64,000 nucleotides of DNA, taken from positions 1-64,000 of the forward strand of contig NZ_CP019450.1 in assembly GCF_001983995.1 (NCBI RefSeq). The letters run 5' to 3'. Each line of letters begins with the position of its first letter. Positions within the stretch are counted from its first letter, which is position 1. This DNA comes from Halioglobus japonicus. GTDB taxonomy: Bacteria > Pseudomonadota > Gammaproteobacteria > Pseudomonadales > Halieaceae. Shown here one piece after another: positions 8,621 to 17,184 of this stretch. The translations under genes were made by a program, and so were the position numbers. The notes under the pieces were generated by a model. That model ran no database searches, had not been told where the DNA came from, and saw only the letters and a list, made by a program, of their open reading frames with translations.

Positions 8621-8741
8621 CTGGATCCCGGCCTTCGCCGGGATGACGATGAGTGCGCCGAGATAGCGATGAATTCGCCGGGATGACGGTACGCTCGCAG
8701 GGATGACGATGAGTTGCCCCTGATCACAATGAGTTCGCCGG
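8621..8741. repeat. Palindromic repeat copy 3 followed by five 20-base tandem units
   Basis: 8621-8648 is a TGGATCCCGGCC/GCCGGGATGACG palindrome. From 8642 five units of exactly 20 bases follow, each starting GAT and mostly ending TTCGCCGG or similar (GATGACGATGAGTGCGCCGA is unit 1). The right arm of the palindrome appears to be the seed of the tandem units. Lies in the short gap between thiL and nusB. Confidence 0.8.
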
Positions 8742-8749
8742 GGGCGATC

Positions 8750-9196
8750 TCAGACGCCGGTCTCAGCCTGGCGCAATTCCCGCGCGGCCTTGTCGAGCAC
8801 ACCGTTAATGTACTTGTGGCTTTCGCTGGCACCAAACTTCTTGGCCAGGGCCACGGCCTCGTTGATGGCCACCTTGTAGGGCACATCAATGCGCTCTTTG
8901 AGCTCCCAGATACCCATGCGCAACAGGGTACGCTCAATGGGGTCCAGGTCATCGATATTGCGGTCGAGCAGCGGCTCGAAAATCGCCTCGAGTTCGTCCA
9001 CGCAGGTGGGCACACCGTGCAGCACCGCCTGGAAGTACTCCAGGTCAACGTGAGCGAAATCATACTCGGCCCGAAATTCCGCTTCGATATCGTTCAGCGG
9101 GGCGCTGGCCATGTACCACTGGTACAAGGCCTGCATTGCATAGTGCCGGGCCTTGCGGCGCTCCGCCGCCAGGGTGTTGTGAGGCTGCTTGCTCAT
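8750..9196 (-). CDS. nusB: Transcription antitermination protein NusB
   Basis: 148 residues of all-helical NusB type: RRKARHYAMQALYQW at the N-terminus (boxA RNA and S10 contact), then IDDLDPIERTLLRMGIWEL and PYKVAINEAVALAKKFG, both strong family blocks. Works with NusE (S10) on rRNA antitermination. Its start abuts the ribH stop with no gap, the standard ribH-nusB pair. Confidence 0.95.
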   Translation of the reverse strand: MSKQPHNTLAAERRKARHYAMQALYQWYMASAPLNDIEAEFRAEYDFAHVDLEYFQAVLHGVPTCVDELEAIFEPLLDRNIDDLDPIERTLLRMGIWELKERIDVPYKVAINEAVALAKKFGASESHKYINGVLDKAARELRQAETGV

Positions 9197-9670
9197 TTAG
9201 TCGATCTTGCCCATCAGGCTGACCATTTCCAGGGCAGACATGGCGGCTTCTTCGCCCTTGTTGCCGGCCTTGGTACCGGAGCGCTCTACGGCCTGCTCAA
9301 TGGTGTCCACTGTCAGTACGCCGAAGGACACAGGCACAGCGTACTCCATGCTCACCATGGCCAGGCCCTTGGTGCATTCGCCGGCCACGTATTCAAAGTG
9401 CGGGGTGCCGCCGCGAATCACGGCGCCGAGGGCGATGATGGCGTCGGTTTTGCCTTTGGCGGCAATCTGCTTGCACACCAGCGGAATCTCGAACGCGCCG
9501 GGTGCACGCACAATGGTGATCTGGCTTTTGCTCACACCGTGGCGGCGCAGGCAGTCCAGCGCGCCTTCCAGCAGGTGCTCTACCACGAAGCTGTTCCAGC
9601 GCCCAACCACAATGGTGTAGTCGCCTTTGCCGCTGGTGAAGTCGCCTTCGATGGTCTTGATGTCGTTCAT
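9197..9670 (-). CDS. ribH: 6,7-dimethyl-8-ribityllumazine synthase
   Basis: 157 residues. Penultimate riboflavin step, joining dihydroxybutanone phosphate to the pyrimidine. GAFEIP near 58-63 and [14 protein letters not shown] near 82-95 carry the substrate-binding segments and the catalytic His (91). C-terminal [13 protein letters not shown] is typical. Sits between the RibBA-like gene (18 bases upstream) and nusB. Confidence 0.95.
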   Translation of the reverse strand: MNDIKTIEGDFTSGKGDYTIVVGRWNSFVVEHLLEGALDCLRRHGVSKSQITIVRAPGAFEIPLVCKQIAAKGKTDAIIALGAVIRGGTPHFEYVAGECTKGLAMVSMEYAVPVSFGVLTVDTIEQAVERSGTKAGNKGEEAAMSALEMVSLMGKID

Positions 9671-9688
9671 GTTGGTTTCCTTGTCCGT

Positions 9689-10804
9689 TTAGTCGGCCTT
9701 GGGGCTGACGAAATCCAGCACCTCGAGGTCGAAACCCGAGAGCGCATTGTACTTGATTGGGGCGCCCATCAAATGGATTTTTCCCACCCCCAGGTCGCGC
9801 AGAATCTGGGAGCCCAGACCCACGGTGTTATACACGGCGCTACCGCTGCCGGCGGTAAATTCCTCGCCCAGCGCCATGTCGATGCTGTTCAGCAACTGCT
9901 CGGGCCCTTCTTCGCGGGCCAGCAGCACAATCACACCTTTGCCAGCCTCGGCCACGGTCTGCATGCAGCGGGCCATGCTCCAGGTGGGTTGGTCTTCGAT
10001 CTCACTGCCCACCAGGTCGCGCAGGGCCGATTGCACATGCACCCGAACCAGCGTGGGTTCGGCCTCGCTGATATCACCCATGGACAGGGCCAGGTGCACG
10101 TCGCCAGCGGTCTGGTCGCGGTACGCGGTGAGGTTGAATTCACCGTGAGCGGTATTCACCTTACCTTCACGCACTTTGCGAATAGTGCGCTCGTTCACCA
10201 TGCGGAAGTGAATGAGGTCTGCCACGGTGCCGATTTTCAGGCCCTGCTTGGCAGCGAACTCTACCAGCGCCGGGCCATCGGCCAGGGTGCCGTCATCGGT
10301 AAGAATGTCGGCAATCACTGCCGCAGGCAAAAGGCCTGCCAGGCGGGCGTAATCGCAGCCGGCTTCGGTATGGCCCGCGCGAGTAAGCACGCCACCCGGC
10401 AGTGCTTCCAGGGGGAAGATATGGCCCGGTTGCACAATATCGCCCGGCACCGCATGGGGCGCCACGGCGGCGTGCACGGTGCGCGCCCGGTCTGCCGCGG
10501 AAATGCCAGTATCGATACCGACTGTGGCTTCGATGGACAGCGTGAAGTTGGACTTCTCGCCCATGGCATCTTCCACCATGGGTGGCAGGTCGAGCTGGCG
10601 GCAGCGCTCCTCAGTGAGGGTCAGGCACACCAGGCCACGGGCCTTGCGGGCCATAAAGTTCACCTGGTCGGCATCCACGTGCTCGGCAGCTACCATTACC
10701 ACGCCTTCATTGTGGCTGTCGGCATCATCGTCCAACAGCACTACCATGCGACCCTGGCGCAGGTCAGAAATCAGTTCATCAACAGTGTTTACTTGCATAG
10801 TCAT
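9689..10804 (-). CDS. RibB-type dihydroxybutanone-phosphate synthase with GTP cyclohydrolase II-like domain
   Basis: About 370 residues in two domains. The N-terminal half has DHBP-synthase blocks GISAADRA, GHIFPLEALPGGVLTRAGHT and VADLIHFR, but the loop that in family members reads DDEDRENEGD is here DDADSHNEGVV, losing the Arg, first Glu and final Asp. The C-terminal half lines up with GTP cyclohydrolase II but the three zinc cysteines are gone (QSALRDLVGSEIED, WSMARC), as in other proteobacterial RibB-X proteins. A GTG at 10810 or ATG at 10798 could also start it. Position between ribE and ribH says riboflavin role; whether it is catalytically active is open. Confidence 0.88.
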   Translation of the reverse strand: MTMQVNTVDELISDLRQGRMVVLLDDDADSHNEGVVMVAAEHVDADQVNFMARKARGLVCLTLTEERCRQLDLPPMVEDAMGEKSNFTLSIEATVGIDTGISAADRARTVHAAVAPHAVPGDIVQPGHIFPLEALPGGVLTRAGHTEAGCDYARLAGLLPAAVIADILTDDGTLADGPALVEFAAKQGLKIGTVADLIHFRMVNERTIRKVREGKVNTAHGEFNLTAYRDQTAGDVHLALSMGDISEAEPTLVRVHVQSALRDLVGSEIEDQPTWSMARCMQTVAEAGKGVIVLLAREEGPEQLLNSIDMALGEEFTAGSGSAVYNTVGLGSQILRDLGVGKIHLMGAPIKYNALSGFDLEVLDFVSPKAD

Positions 10805-10842
10805 TTTCACAATTCACAAAAGCCGGTGATCGGCTTCTGCTG

Positions 10843-11502
10843 TTATTTCAGGAATCCGTTTTCAGCGAGAGTGGCCATCGACAGCGAGCCCGCACCGGGC
10901 TTGGCCGCATCGTCGCCCTGCATCAGACGCTCGAGGTAGCGCGCAATCACGTCCACTTCCAGGTTCACCCGGGTGCCCGGCTGGTAATCGCCAAAAACCG
11001 TCTCTGCCATGGTCTGGGGGATAATGTTCAGGTCGAACTCGGCGCCATTCACCGCGTTCACCGTGAGGCTGGTGCCGTCCACGGTAATGCTGCCCTTGTG
11101 GGCAATGTAGCGGGCCAGGTCATCGGGGGCGCGGAGCACAAAGCGGATCGAGCGCGCATCCTCATGCAGGCTCACCACTTCACCCACGCCATCCACATGG
11201 CCACTCACAATATGGCCACCGAGGCGGCTGGCGGGTGTCAGCGCTTTTTCGAGATTAACCTTGGAGCCGGGCTTGAGATCGCCCAGCGTTGTAAAGTTCA
11301 GGCTCTCTACCGAGACATCGGCCCAGTAGCCGTCGCCGGGCAGTTCGATAACAGTCAGGCACACGCCATTGGTGCAGATGCTGTCGCCCAGAGCCACGTC
11401 GCCCAGGTCGAGTTTGCCGGTGTGAATGCGCAGGCGCAGGTCTCCCCCGGAGGGTTGCATCGCGGCAACTTCGCCAACGGCCTGGATAATGCCTGTGAAC
11501 AT
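10843..11502 (-). CDS. ribE: Riboflavin synthase, alpha chain
   Basis: 219 residues built of two similar lumazine-binding barrels. It starts MFTGIIQAVGEV and repeats the pattern near residue 98 (GHIVSGHVDGVGEVV); GDSICTNGVCLTV and GSITVDGTSLTVN are the matched core strands. Dismutates two lumazines into riboflavin and the pyrimidine. The C-terminal extension after about residue 195 is low in complexity. Lies between ribD and the RibBA-like gene. Confidence 0.95.
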   Translation of the reverse strand: MFTGIIQAVGEVAAMQPSGGDLRLRIHTGKLDLGDVALGDSICTNGVCLTVIELPGDGYWADVSVESLNFTTLGDLKPGSKVNLEKALTPASRLGGHIVSGHVDGVGEVVSLHEDARSIRFVLRAPDDLARYIAHKGSITVDGTSLTVNAVNGAEFDLNIIPQTMAETVFGDYQPGTRVNLEVDVIARYLERLMQGDDAAKPGAGSLSMATLAENGFLK

Positions 11503-11573
11503 AATCTACCTTCTCAAAAAACGTTAATCGCAGCCGAAAGCTGCAGTGCCTGGCGACCGGCTCGCGTAATGCG

Positions 11574-12686
11574 CTAGCCCGGTACGGCGGTGATGCGCCA
11601 GTCGCGGCCCACGGCGCGAATGTCTTCAATCAGCAACGGCACTTTCTGGGCCATGCGGTCCAGCGGCAATTGCAGCAGGGGCATGGCGTTACTGCCCATC
11701 AGGGTGGGGGCCATATAGATGATTAATTCATCCAGCAGTCCCGCCTGGAGCATGGCCCCAGCCAAATGGGGGCCAGATTCTACCAGAATTTCGTTGCATT
11801 GCCGCGTGGATAATTGGTCCAGCATGGTGGACAAATCCAGGCCCTGGCGGCCTCGTTCCAGGGGCAGCCACTCGGCGCTCGTGGCCTGTAGCGCCGGGGA
11901 TGGGGTGATCGCAGCATCGTGGCACACCAATGTGGGAGCACTTCCATCCAACACTTTGGCATCAGCCGGCGTGCGCAGCCTGGAATCCATCACCACGCGC
12001 AGTGGCTGGCGCTGTGCTGCGAGCGCCGCTTCCTGTGCAGGCAGGCCCAGTTCTTCGGCGCGAACTGTGAGTGAGCAATCATCATCCAGCACCGTGCCGA
12101 CCCCGGTCAGGATGGCGCAGCTCATGGCCCGCAGACGCTGCACGTCCGTCCGGGCATCGGGGCCGGTAATCCACTGGCTTTCGCCAGAGGCCATGGCCGT
12201 GCGGCCATCGACCGACATCGCCAGCTTGGCCCGCACTCGCCCACGGCCATGACGCATGCGCGACACAAATCCGGGAATCACGCGTTCGGCTTCCGCTTCC
12301 AGCAAACCGCACTCGACGGCAATACCTGCAGCGCGCAACTTTTCAAAACCATTGCCACCCACTATCGGGTTCGGATCCTGCATGGCCGCCACCACCCGGG
12401 TGACGCCAGCCGCAGCTAGGGCATCGGCACAGGGCCCGGTTTTGCCCACGTGGGAGCAGGGCTCCAGGGTGACATACGCTGTGGCGCCCCGGGCATCGCC
12501 GGCGGCTTGCAGTGCCTGCACCTCGGCGTGGTTGCCGCCCGCGGGCTGGGTATAGCCTTCGCCGATAATCTCGCCGTCGCGCACCAGCACACAACCCACA
12601 TGCGGGTTGGGCTTGGCACTGTATTGGCCGCGCCGCGCCAGGGTCAGCGCGCGGGCCATCATGCGGGTATCAAATTCAGTGCTCAT
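11574..12686 (-). CDS. ribD: Bifunctional diaminohydroxyphosphoribosylaminopyrimidine deaminase / reductase
   Basis: 370 residues. The deaminase domain (about 1-145) has the zinc motif HAE at 53-55 and PCSHVGKTGPC at 76-86, with cysteines 77 and 86. The reductase domain (from about 148) opens RAKLAMSVDGRTAMASGESQWITG and has the NADPH-binding VGTVLDDD and ILVESGPHLAGAML. Second and third steps of riboflavin synthesis. Follows nrdR by 14 bases. Confidence 0.95.
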   Translation of the reverse strand: MSTEFDTRMMARALTLARRGQYSAKPNPHVGCVLVRDGEIIGEGYTQPAGGNHAEVQALQAAGDARGATAYVTLEPCSHVGKTGPCADALAAAGVTRVVAAMQDPNPIVGGNGFEKLRAAGIAVECGLLEAEAERVIPGFVSRMRHGRGRVRAKLAMSVDGRTAMASGESQWITGPDARTDVQRLRAMSCAILTGVGTVLDDDCSLTVRAEELGLPAQEAALAAQRQPLRVVMDSRLRTPADAKVLDGSAPTLVCHDAAITPSPALQATSAEWLPLERGRQGLDLSTMLDQLSTRQCNEILVESGPHLAGAMLQAGLLDELIIYMAPTLMGSNAMPLLQLPLDRMAQKVPLLIEDIRAVGRDWRITAVPG

Positions 12687-12700
12687 GGCGAGGAGCGGAA

Positions 12701-13174
12701 TCAGTTGGCGGGTTCGTGGCTGGGCTCTGACTGCAAATCGTCGATGGCGGCCTTGAATTCAGAGATATCCTCAAAGCTGCGATATACCGAGGCAAACCGC
12801 ACATAGGCCACCTTGTCGAGCTTCTTGAGGTTGTCCATCACCAGTTCGCCCAGCACCAGCGACTTCACCTCACGCTCACCGGTGGCGCGCAGGGCGTTCT
12901 TGATCTTGTGGATGACGGCCTCGATGTCTTCCACCGACACCGGGCGCTTTTCCAAAGCGCGGAGAAAGCCGGCACGCAGCTTGTCTTCATTGAAAGGCTC
13001 GCGCGTACCGTCCTGCTTGATCACCCGCGGCATCACCAGCTCCGCCACCTCATAGGTGGTGTAGCGTTCGGCACAACTCAGGCACTCGCGACGGCGACGC
13101 ACCTGGTCCCCCTCGGCCACGAGGCGGGAATCAATCACTTTGGTGTCTTCAGCGCCACAGAATGGGCAATGCAT
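12701..13174 (-). CDS. nrdR: Transcriptional repressor NrdR
   Basis: 157 residues. Zinc ribbon with the CPFCGAED pair at the start and [12 protein letters not shown] near 34-45, followed by an ATP-cone domain ([19 protein letters not shown]). Represses ribonucleotide reductase genes according to ATP/dATP state. First gene of the nrdR-ribD-ribE-ribBA-ribH-nusB-thiL-pgpA run. Confidence 0.95.
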   Translation of the reverse strand: MHCPFCGAEDTKVIDSRLVAEGDQVRRRRECLSCAERYTTYEVAELVMPRVIKQDGTREPFNEDKLRAGFLRALEKRPVSVEDIEAVIHKIKNALRATGEREVKSLVLGELVMDNLKKLDKVAYVRFASVYRSFEDISEFKAAIDDLQSEPSHEPAN

Positions 13175-13222
13175 ATCAGCTCTCCCCTGCTAACTGCTTG
13201 AAGGATAACACAATTTAACAAA

Positions 13223-13290
13223 AACCCTGGGGTCAGGTCTTATTTTTCTGAAACAGCTGTTTCAGAAAAATAAGACCTGACCCCAGGGTT
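13223..13290. repeat. Perfect 68-base palindrome, GGGGTCAGGTCT family
   Basis: Two arms of 34 bases (13223-13256 and 13257-13290) are exact reverse complements with no loop, meeting at CAG|CTG. Each arm reads from the outside AACCCTGGGGTCAGGTCTTA and continues with a T-run. It lies between glyA and nrdR. The same core recurs at 27337-27400 and 50539-50596, with partial copies at 36302 and 37177. Confidence 0.92.
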
Positions 13291-13303
13291 GTCTGAGGCG
13301 GGG

Positions 13304-14566
13304 TTACTTGTAGACCGGGAAGCGGGCGCAGACTTCCAGAACTTTGCCTTTGACTTCCTCAATCACCTGCTCGGAATTGCCGTTCTCCAGCGATTCAAGC
13401 ACATCGCACATCCAGTGGGTCAGCTGTACGGTTTCTTCCGCGCCAAAACCGCGCGTGGTGATGGCAGGCGTACCTACGCGCAGGCCTGAGGTAATGAAGG
13501 GCGAACGGGGGTCATTGGGCACCGCGTTCTTGTTCACAGTGATGTTAGCCGCGCCCAGGGCCGCGTCTGCATCCTTACCGGTGTAAGCCTTACCGATCAG
13601 GTCCACGAGCATCAGGTGATTCTCGGTACCGCCGGAAACAATGTTAATACCGCGCTCGATAAAGGTTGCTGCCATGGCCTTGGCGTTCACCACGACCTGC
13701 TTCTGGTATTCCACAAACTCGGGGCTCGCGGCTTCCTTGAAGGAGACGGCCTTGGCCGCGATCACGTGCATCAACGGGCCGCCCTGACCACCGGGGAACA
13801 CCGCAGAATTAAATTTCTTCTGCAGTTCCTCATTGGCCTTGGCCAGGATGATGCCGCCGCGGGGGCCGCGCAGGGTCTTGTGCGTGGTAGATGTGACCAC
13901 ATCGGCGTAAGGCACCGGGTTGGGGTAGACGCCAGCGGCGATCAGGCCGGACACGTGGGCCATGTCGACCATCAGGTAGGCACCCACTTTATCGGCGATC
14001 TCGCGGAAGCGCGCCCAGTCCATGACCTGAGAATAGGCAGAGAAGCCGGCGATGATCATCTTTGGCTTGTGCTCCAGCGCCAGGGCTTCTACCTGGTCAT
14101 AATCCACCTCACCGGTGTCCGCATTCAGTCCATACTGAATGGCGTTGTAGTTTTTACCGGAGAAGTTGGGCTTGGCGCCGTGGGTCAGGTGGCCACCGTC
14201 GGCCAGGCTCATGCCCAGAATGGTGTCGCCGGGCTGAACCAGGGCCAGGAATACCGCGGAGTTGGCCTGCGAGCCCGAGTGCGGCTGCACATTGGCGTAG
14301 TCGGCGCCAAACAGGGCCTTGACCCGCTCGATGGCGAGATCTTCGGCCTTGTCGACATACTCACAACCGCCGTAATAGCGCTTACCTGGGTAGCCTTCAG
14401 CGTACTTATTCGTCAGCACAGTACCCTGCGCCGCGATGACCCGGGGGCTGGTGTAATTTTCAGAAGCAATCAGCTCGATGTGCTCCTCCTGGCGGCGCTC
14501 CTCTTCACCAATGGCGGCAAAGATTTCGTCGTCAAAACCCTCAATGGTCATGTTGCTGTCAAACAT
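13304..14566 (-). CDS. glyA: Serine hydroxymethyltransferase
   Basis: 420 residues. Interconverts serine and glycine with tetrahydrofolate, feeding one-carbon metabolism. [24 protein letters not shown] and the PLP lysine block [14 protein letters not shown] are intact, as are GGQGGPLMH and [15 protein letters not shown] chose ATG 14566 because GGGAG sits seven bases upstream; the in-frame TTG at 14581 would put that Shine-Dalgarno inside the gene. Single gene with its own upstream region of about 200 bases. Confidence 0.96.
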   Translation of the reverse strand: MFDSNMTIEGFDDEIFAAIGEEERRQEEHIELIASENYTSPRVIAAQGTVLTNKYAEGYPGKRYYGGCEYVDKAEDLAIERVKALFGADYANVQPHSGSQANSAVFLALVQPGDTILGMSLADGGHLTHGAKPNFSGKNYNAIQYGLNADTGEVDYDQVEALALEHKPKMIIAGFSAYSQVMDWARFREIADKVGAYLMVDMAHVSGLIAAGVYPNPVPYADVVTSTTHKTLRGPRGGIILAKANEELQKKFNSAVFPGGQGGPLMHVIAAKAVSFKEAASPEFVEYQKQVVVNAKAMAATFIERGINIVSGGTENHLMLVDLIGKAYTGKDADAALGAANITVNKNAVPNDPRSPFITSGLRVGTPAITTRGFGAEETVQLTHWMCDVLESLENGNSEQVIEEVKGKVLEVCARFPVYK

Positions 14567-14773
14567 GCGTGTCTCCCGCAAAAAAATGGTGGGGTGGCCC
14601 CGATTGGAAAGGCGCGCATTTTAACGAAAAAGGCGCAGTTACAGAAGGTGGTTTGGGGAGAAATTGGCCTGCCTCGACTAAGGTCCAATTGCGCCTTCCA
14701 ACGCTCTCGTCTATATCCTAAGGAGTGGCGCGGCGTTTGCATGCCTCGGCTAGACTAATAACTGTGGGGACAC

Positions 14774-16221
14774 ATGAACAAAAGCTGGAAATCCTACGAC
14801 ACCGGCCCATTTTTTGACGAACTGATCACCGACGCTGGCAAACCGCGCGTGGCGGCCCGCAGGGCTGTCAACCTGCTGCAGAAACTCAGCCGCGAAGAAA
14901 TGGAAGCGCGCCGCAATGCCGCTGAGCTGGCGATCCGCGACATGGGCATCTCATTCACCATCTACTCCGAAGGCCAGAACATCGACCGCGCCTGGCCGTT
15001 CGATATCATCCCGCGAGTGATTGGCGGCCGTGACTGGAGCAAAGTGAGCCGGGCCTAGCCCAGCGCACCCGTGCCCTCAACGCCTTTATCGACGATATCT
15101 ACAACAAGCAACGCATCCTCAAGGACGGCATTGTCCCCGCCGAGATCGTGCTGGATTCCGGCAACTACAAGCCCCAGTGCGCAGGCATTTCGCCCCGTTT
15201 TGGTGCATGGGCGCATGTCTGCGGCACTGATCTGGTCCGTGACAAGGACGGCAAGTTCTATGTCCTGGAGGACAACCTGCGGGTGCCGTCCGGCGTCTCC
15301 TACATGTTGGAGAACCGGGAGATTACCAAGCGCGTGCTCCCCGAACTGTTTGAGAATTACAGCATCCAGCCGGTGGACGACTACCCCGCCCAGCTGTATC
15401 GGACCCTGGCTTCTCTGAGCCCAAGGGAGCGCAAACGCCCCTGCATCGTGGTGCTCACCCCCGGGATCTACAACTCGGCCTACTTTGAGCACTCGTTCCT
15501 CGCACGGGGCATGGGGGCAGAACTAGTGGAGGGCACCGACTTGTTCGTCGACGACAATGACGTGCTGCACATGCGCACGGTGGACGGCCCCGAGCGCGTG
15601 GATGTGGTCTACCGCCGAATCGACGACGATTTCCTTGACCCGGAGGCCTTTAACGCCGACTCCGTTCTGGGAGTGCCGGGCATCATGCGCGCCTGGAAGA
15701 AGGGCAACGTGGCCATCGCCAACGCCCCCGGCGCCGGCGTGGCCGACGACAAGGTGGTATACGCGTTCGTGCCCGACATGATTCGCTACTATCTGAAGGA
15801 AAAGCCCGCCATCGCCTCGGTGAAAACCTATCTGTGCATGATCGAGAAAGAGCGCGACTACGTGCTGGCCAATCTCGACAAACTGGTGGTAAAGCCAGCC
15901 AACGAGTCCGGTGGCTACGGCTTGATGGTGGGGCCTCACTCCACCGCCAAACAGCGCAAGACCTTCGCCAAGCTCATTGAGGACAACCCGCGCAACTATA
16001 TCGCCCAGCCAACCCTGTCACTCTCTACCGCACCCACTTATTGCGGCAACACCATAGAGCCGCGCCACCTTGACCTGCGCCCCTTTATTCTCTCGGGCCA
16101 AGATACCTGGGTCACCCCCGGCGGCCTCACCCGGGTGGCCATGGTGAAAGGGTCGCTCGTGGTCAACTCATCCCAGGGTGGCGGCAGCAAAGACACCTGG
16201 ATCGTGGAGGGCTCCAAATGA
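14774..16221 (+). CDS. Circularly permuted ATP-grasp type 2 protein, frameshifted in this sequence
   Basis: A stand-alone DUF404/DUF407 (CP_ATPgrasp_2) protein of about 480 residues. It starts MNKSWKSYDTGPFFDELI; the ATP-grasp region has SPRFGAWAHVCGTDLVRD, EDNLRVPSGVSYMLENRE, LVVKPANESGGYGLMVG and RHLDLRPFIL near the C-terminus. The frame breaks at GGG 15051-15053; one more G gives SRGLAQRTRALNAF and joins the two halves. ATP-grasp enzymes of this type are predicted COOH-NH2 ligases. First gene of the amidoligase operon; its end overlaps the alpha-E gene by four bases. Confidence 0.88.
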
Positions 16222-17156
16222 GATTACTCTCACGCGTCGCGGAGCGCCTGTACTGGATGGCGCGCTATCTGGAGCGGGCTGAAGACACCGCCCGCCTGCT
16301 GCGCTCCCACACCCACATGATCATGGACATTCCAGAGGGCTCGGAGCCGGGCTGGGAGGTGTTGCTCAAAACCTTCAACGCCGACACAACTTTTGCCGAG
16401 CGCTACCGGGTGGCCAACGAAACCAATGTGCTGCGTTTCCTGATGGCCGAGCCCGATAATTCGGGCAGCATCGCGAGCGCGGTGCAGGCTGCGCGGGAGA
16501 ACGTGCGCACCACCCGCGACGTTTTGCCCGCTGAAGTCTGGGAACACGTCAACGAACTCTATCTCTACACCCGCGAGAACGCCGACAAGTGTGTCGGCCG
16601 ACGCAACCGCCACGGCTTCCTGGAGCAGGTGATCGGCCGCTGCCAGATGATCAATGGCCTAATGATGACCACGCTATGCCGTGACCACAGCTATCGGTTT
16701 ATCCGTATCGGCAACCTGCTGGAACGGGCCGATATGACCACGCGCGTACTCGATGCCGGCGTGGGGTCACTGATGAACGAAGAGCGCAACCCCAGCACTG
16801 CAGATCCACTTATCTGGGCTAGCGTGCTGGACTCCCTTTCAGCCCACGAAACCTACCGGCGCACGATCGGCCCACTGGTGGAGCGGTCAGAAGTGGTAGA
16901 CTTCATCTTTCGCGACGGCAGCCTACCCCGCTCGCTTAAATTCTGCCTCGGCGGTATTCGCGAGGACCTGGCGCCACTGCAGAACAGCCGCCAGGCACTC
17001 AAGATTATCGACCGTTCGCGGCGCAGCCTGGCACGGTTTGATCCGCACTCGGCAGGCCGAACCGACACGCACAGATTCATCGACAAATTCCAGGGAAACC
17101 TGCTGGAGCTCGGTGCCGAGATCAGCCGCACCTGGTTCCACAGCGAAACCGATTGA
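16218..17156 (+). CDS. Alpha-E domain-containing protein (DUF403)
   Basis: 312 residues, nearly all helical. It opens LLSRVAERLYWMARYLERAE, the diagnostic start of the alpha-E domain, and contains GRCQMINGLMMTTLCRDHSY and IGNLLERADMTTRVLD. Function is not known biochemically; it always travels with circularly permuted ATP-grasp proteins and transglutaminases. The start ATGA overlaps the stop of the preceding gene. Confidence 0.9.
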   Translation: MRLLSRVAERLYWMARYLERAEDTARLLRSHTHMIMDIPEGSEPGWEVLLKTFNADTTFAERYRVANETNVLRFLMAEPDNSGSIASAVQAARENVRTTRDVLPAEVWEHVNELYLYTRENADKCVGRRNRHGFLEQVIGRCQMINGLMMTTLCRDHSYRFIRIGNLLERADMTTRVLDAGVGSLMNEERNPSTADPLIWASVLDSLSAHETYRRTIGPLVERSEVVDFIFRDGSLPRSLKFCLGGIREDLAPLQNSRQALKIIDRSRRSLARFDPHSAGRTDTHRFIDKFQGNLLELGAEISRTWFHSETD

Positions 17157-17184
17157 AACTCACCGCCGGAGCGGTAACTAAGCA

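Noticed and set aside
8642..8741. Possible CRISPR array from the 20-base units
   Set aside because: Units are contiguous with no spacers, are degenerate, and no cas gene is present.
10804..10843. FMN riboswitch in front of the RibBA-like gene
   Set aside because: Only about 38 bases lie between it and ribE, too few for an RFN element, and no AGGGGC-type conserved core is seen there or before nrdR.
8714..10939. 741-residue open frame on the plus strand across nusB, ribH and the RibBA-like gene
   Set aside because: It is antisense to three well-recognised genes, His/Val/Gly-rich in the way GC-rich antisense frames are, and matches no family.
13616..14758. 380-residue plus-strand frame opposite glyA
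   Set aside because: Antisense shadow; glyA motifs are complete on the other strand.
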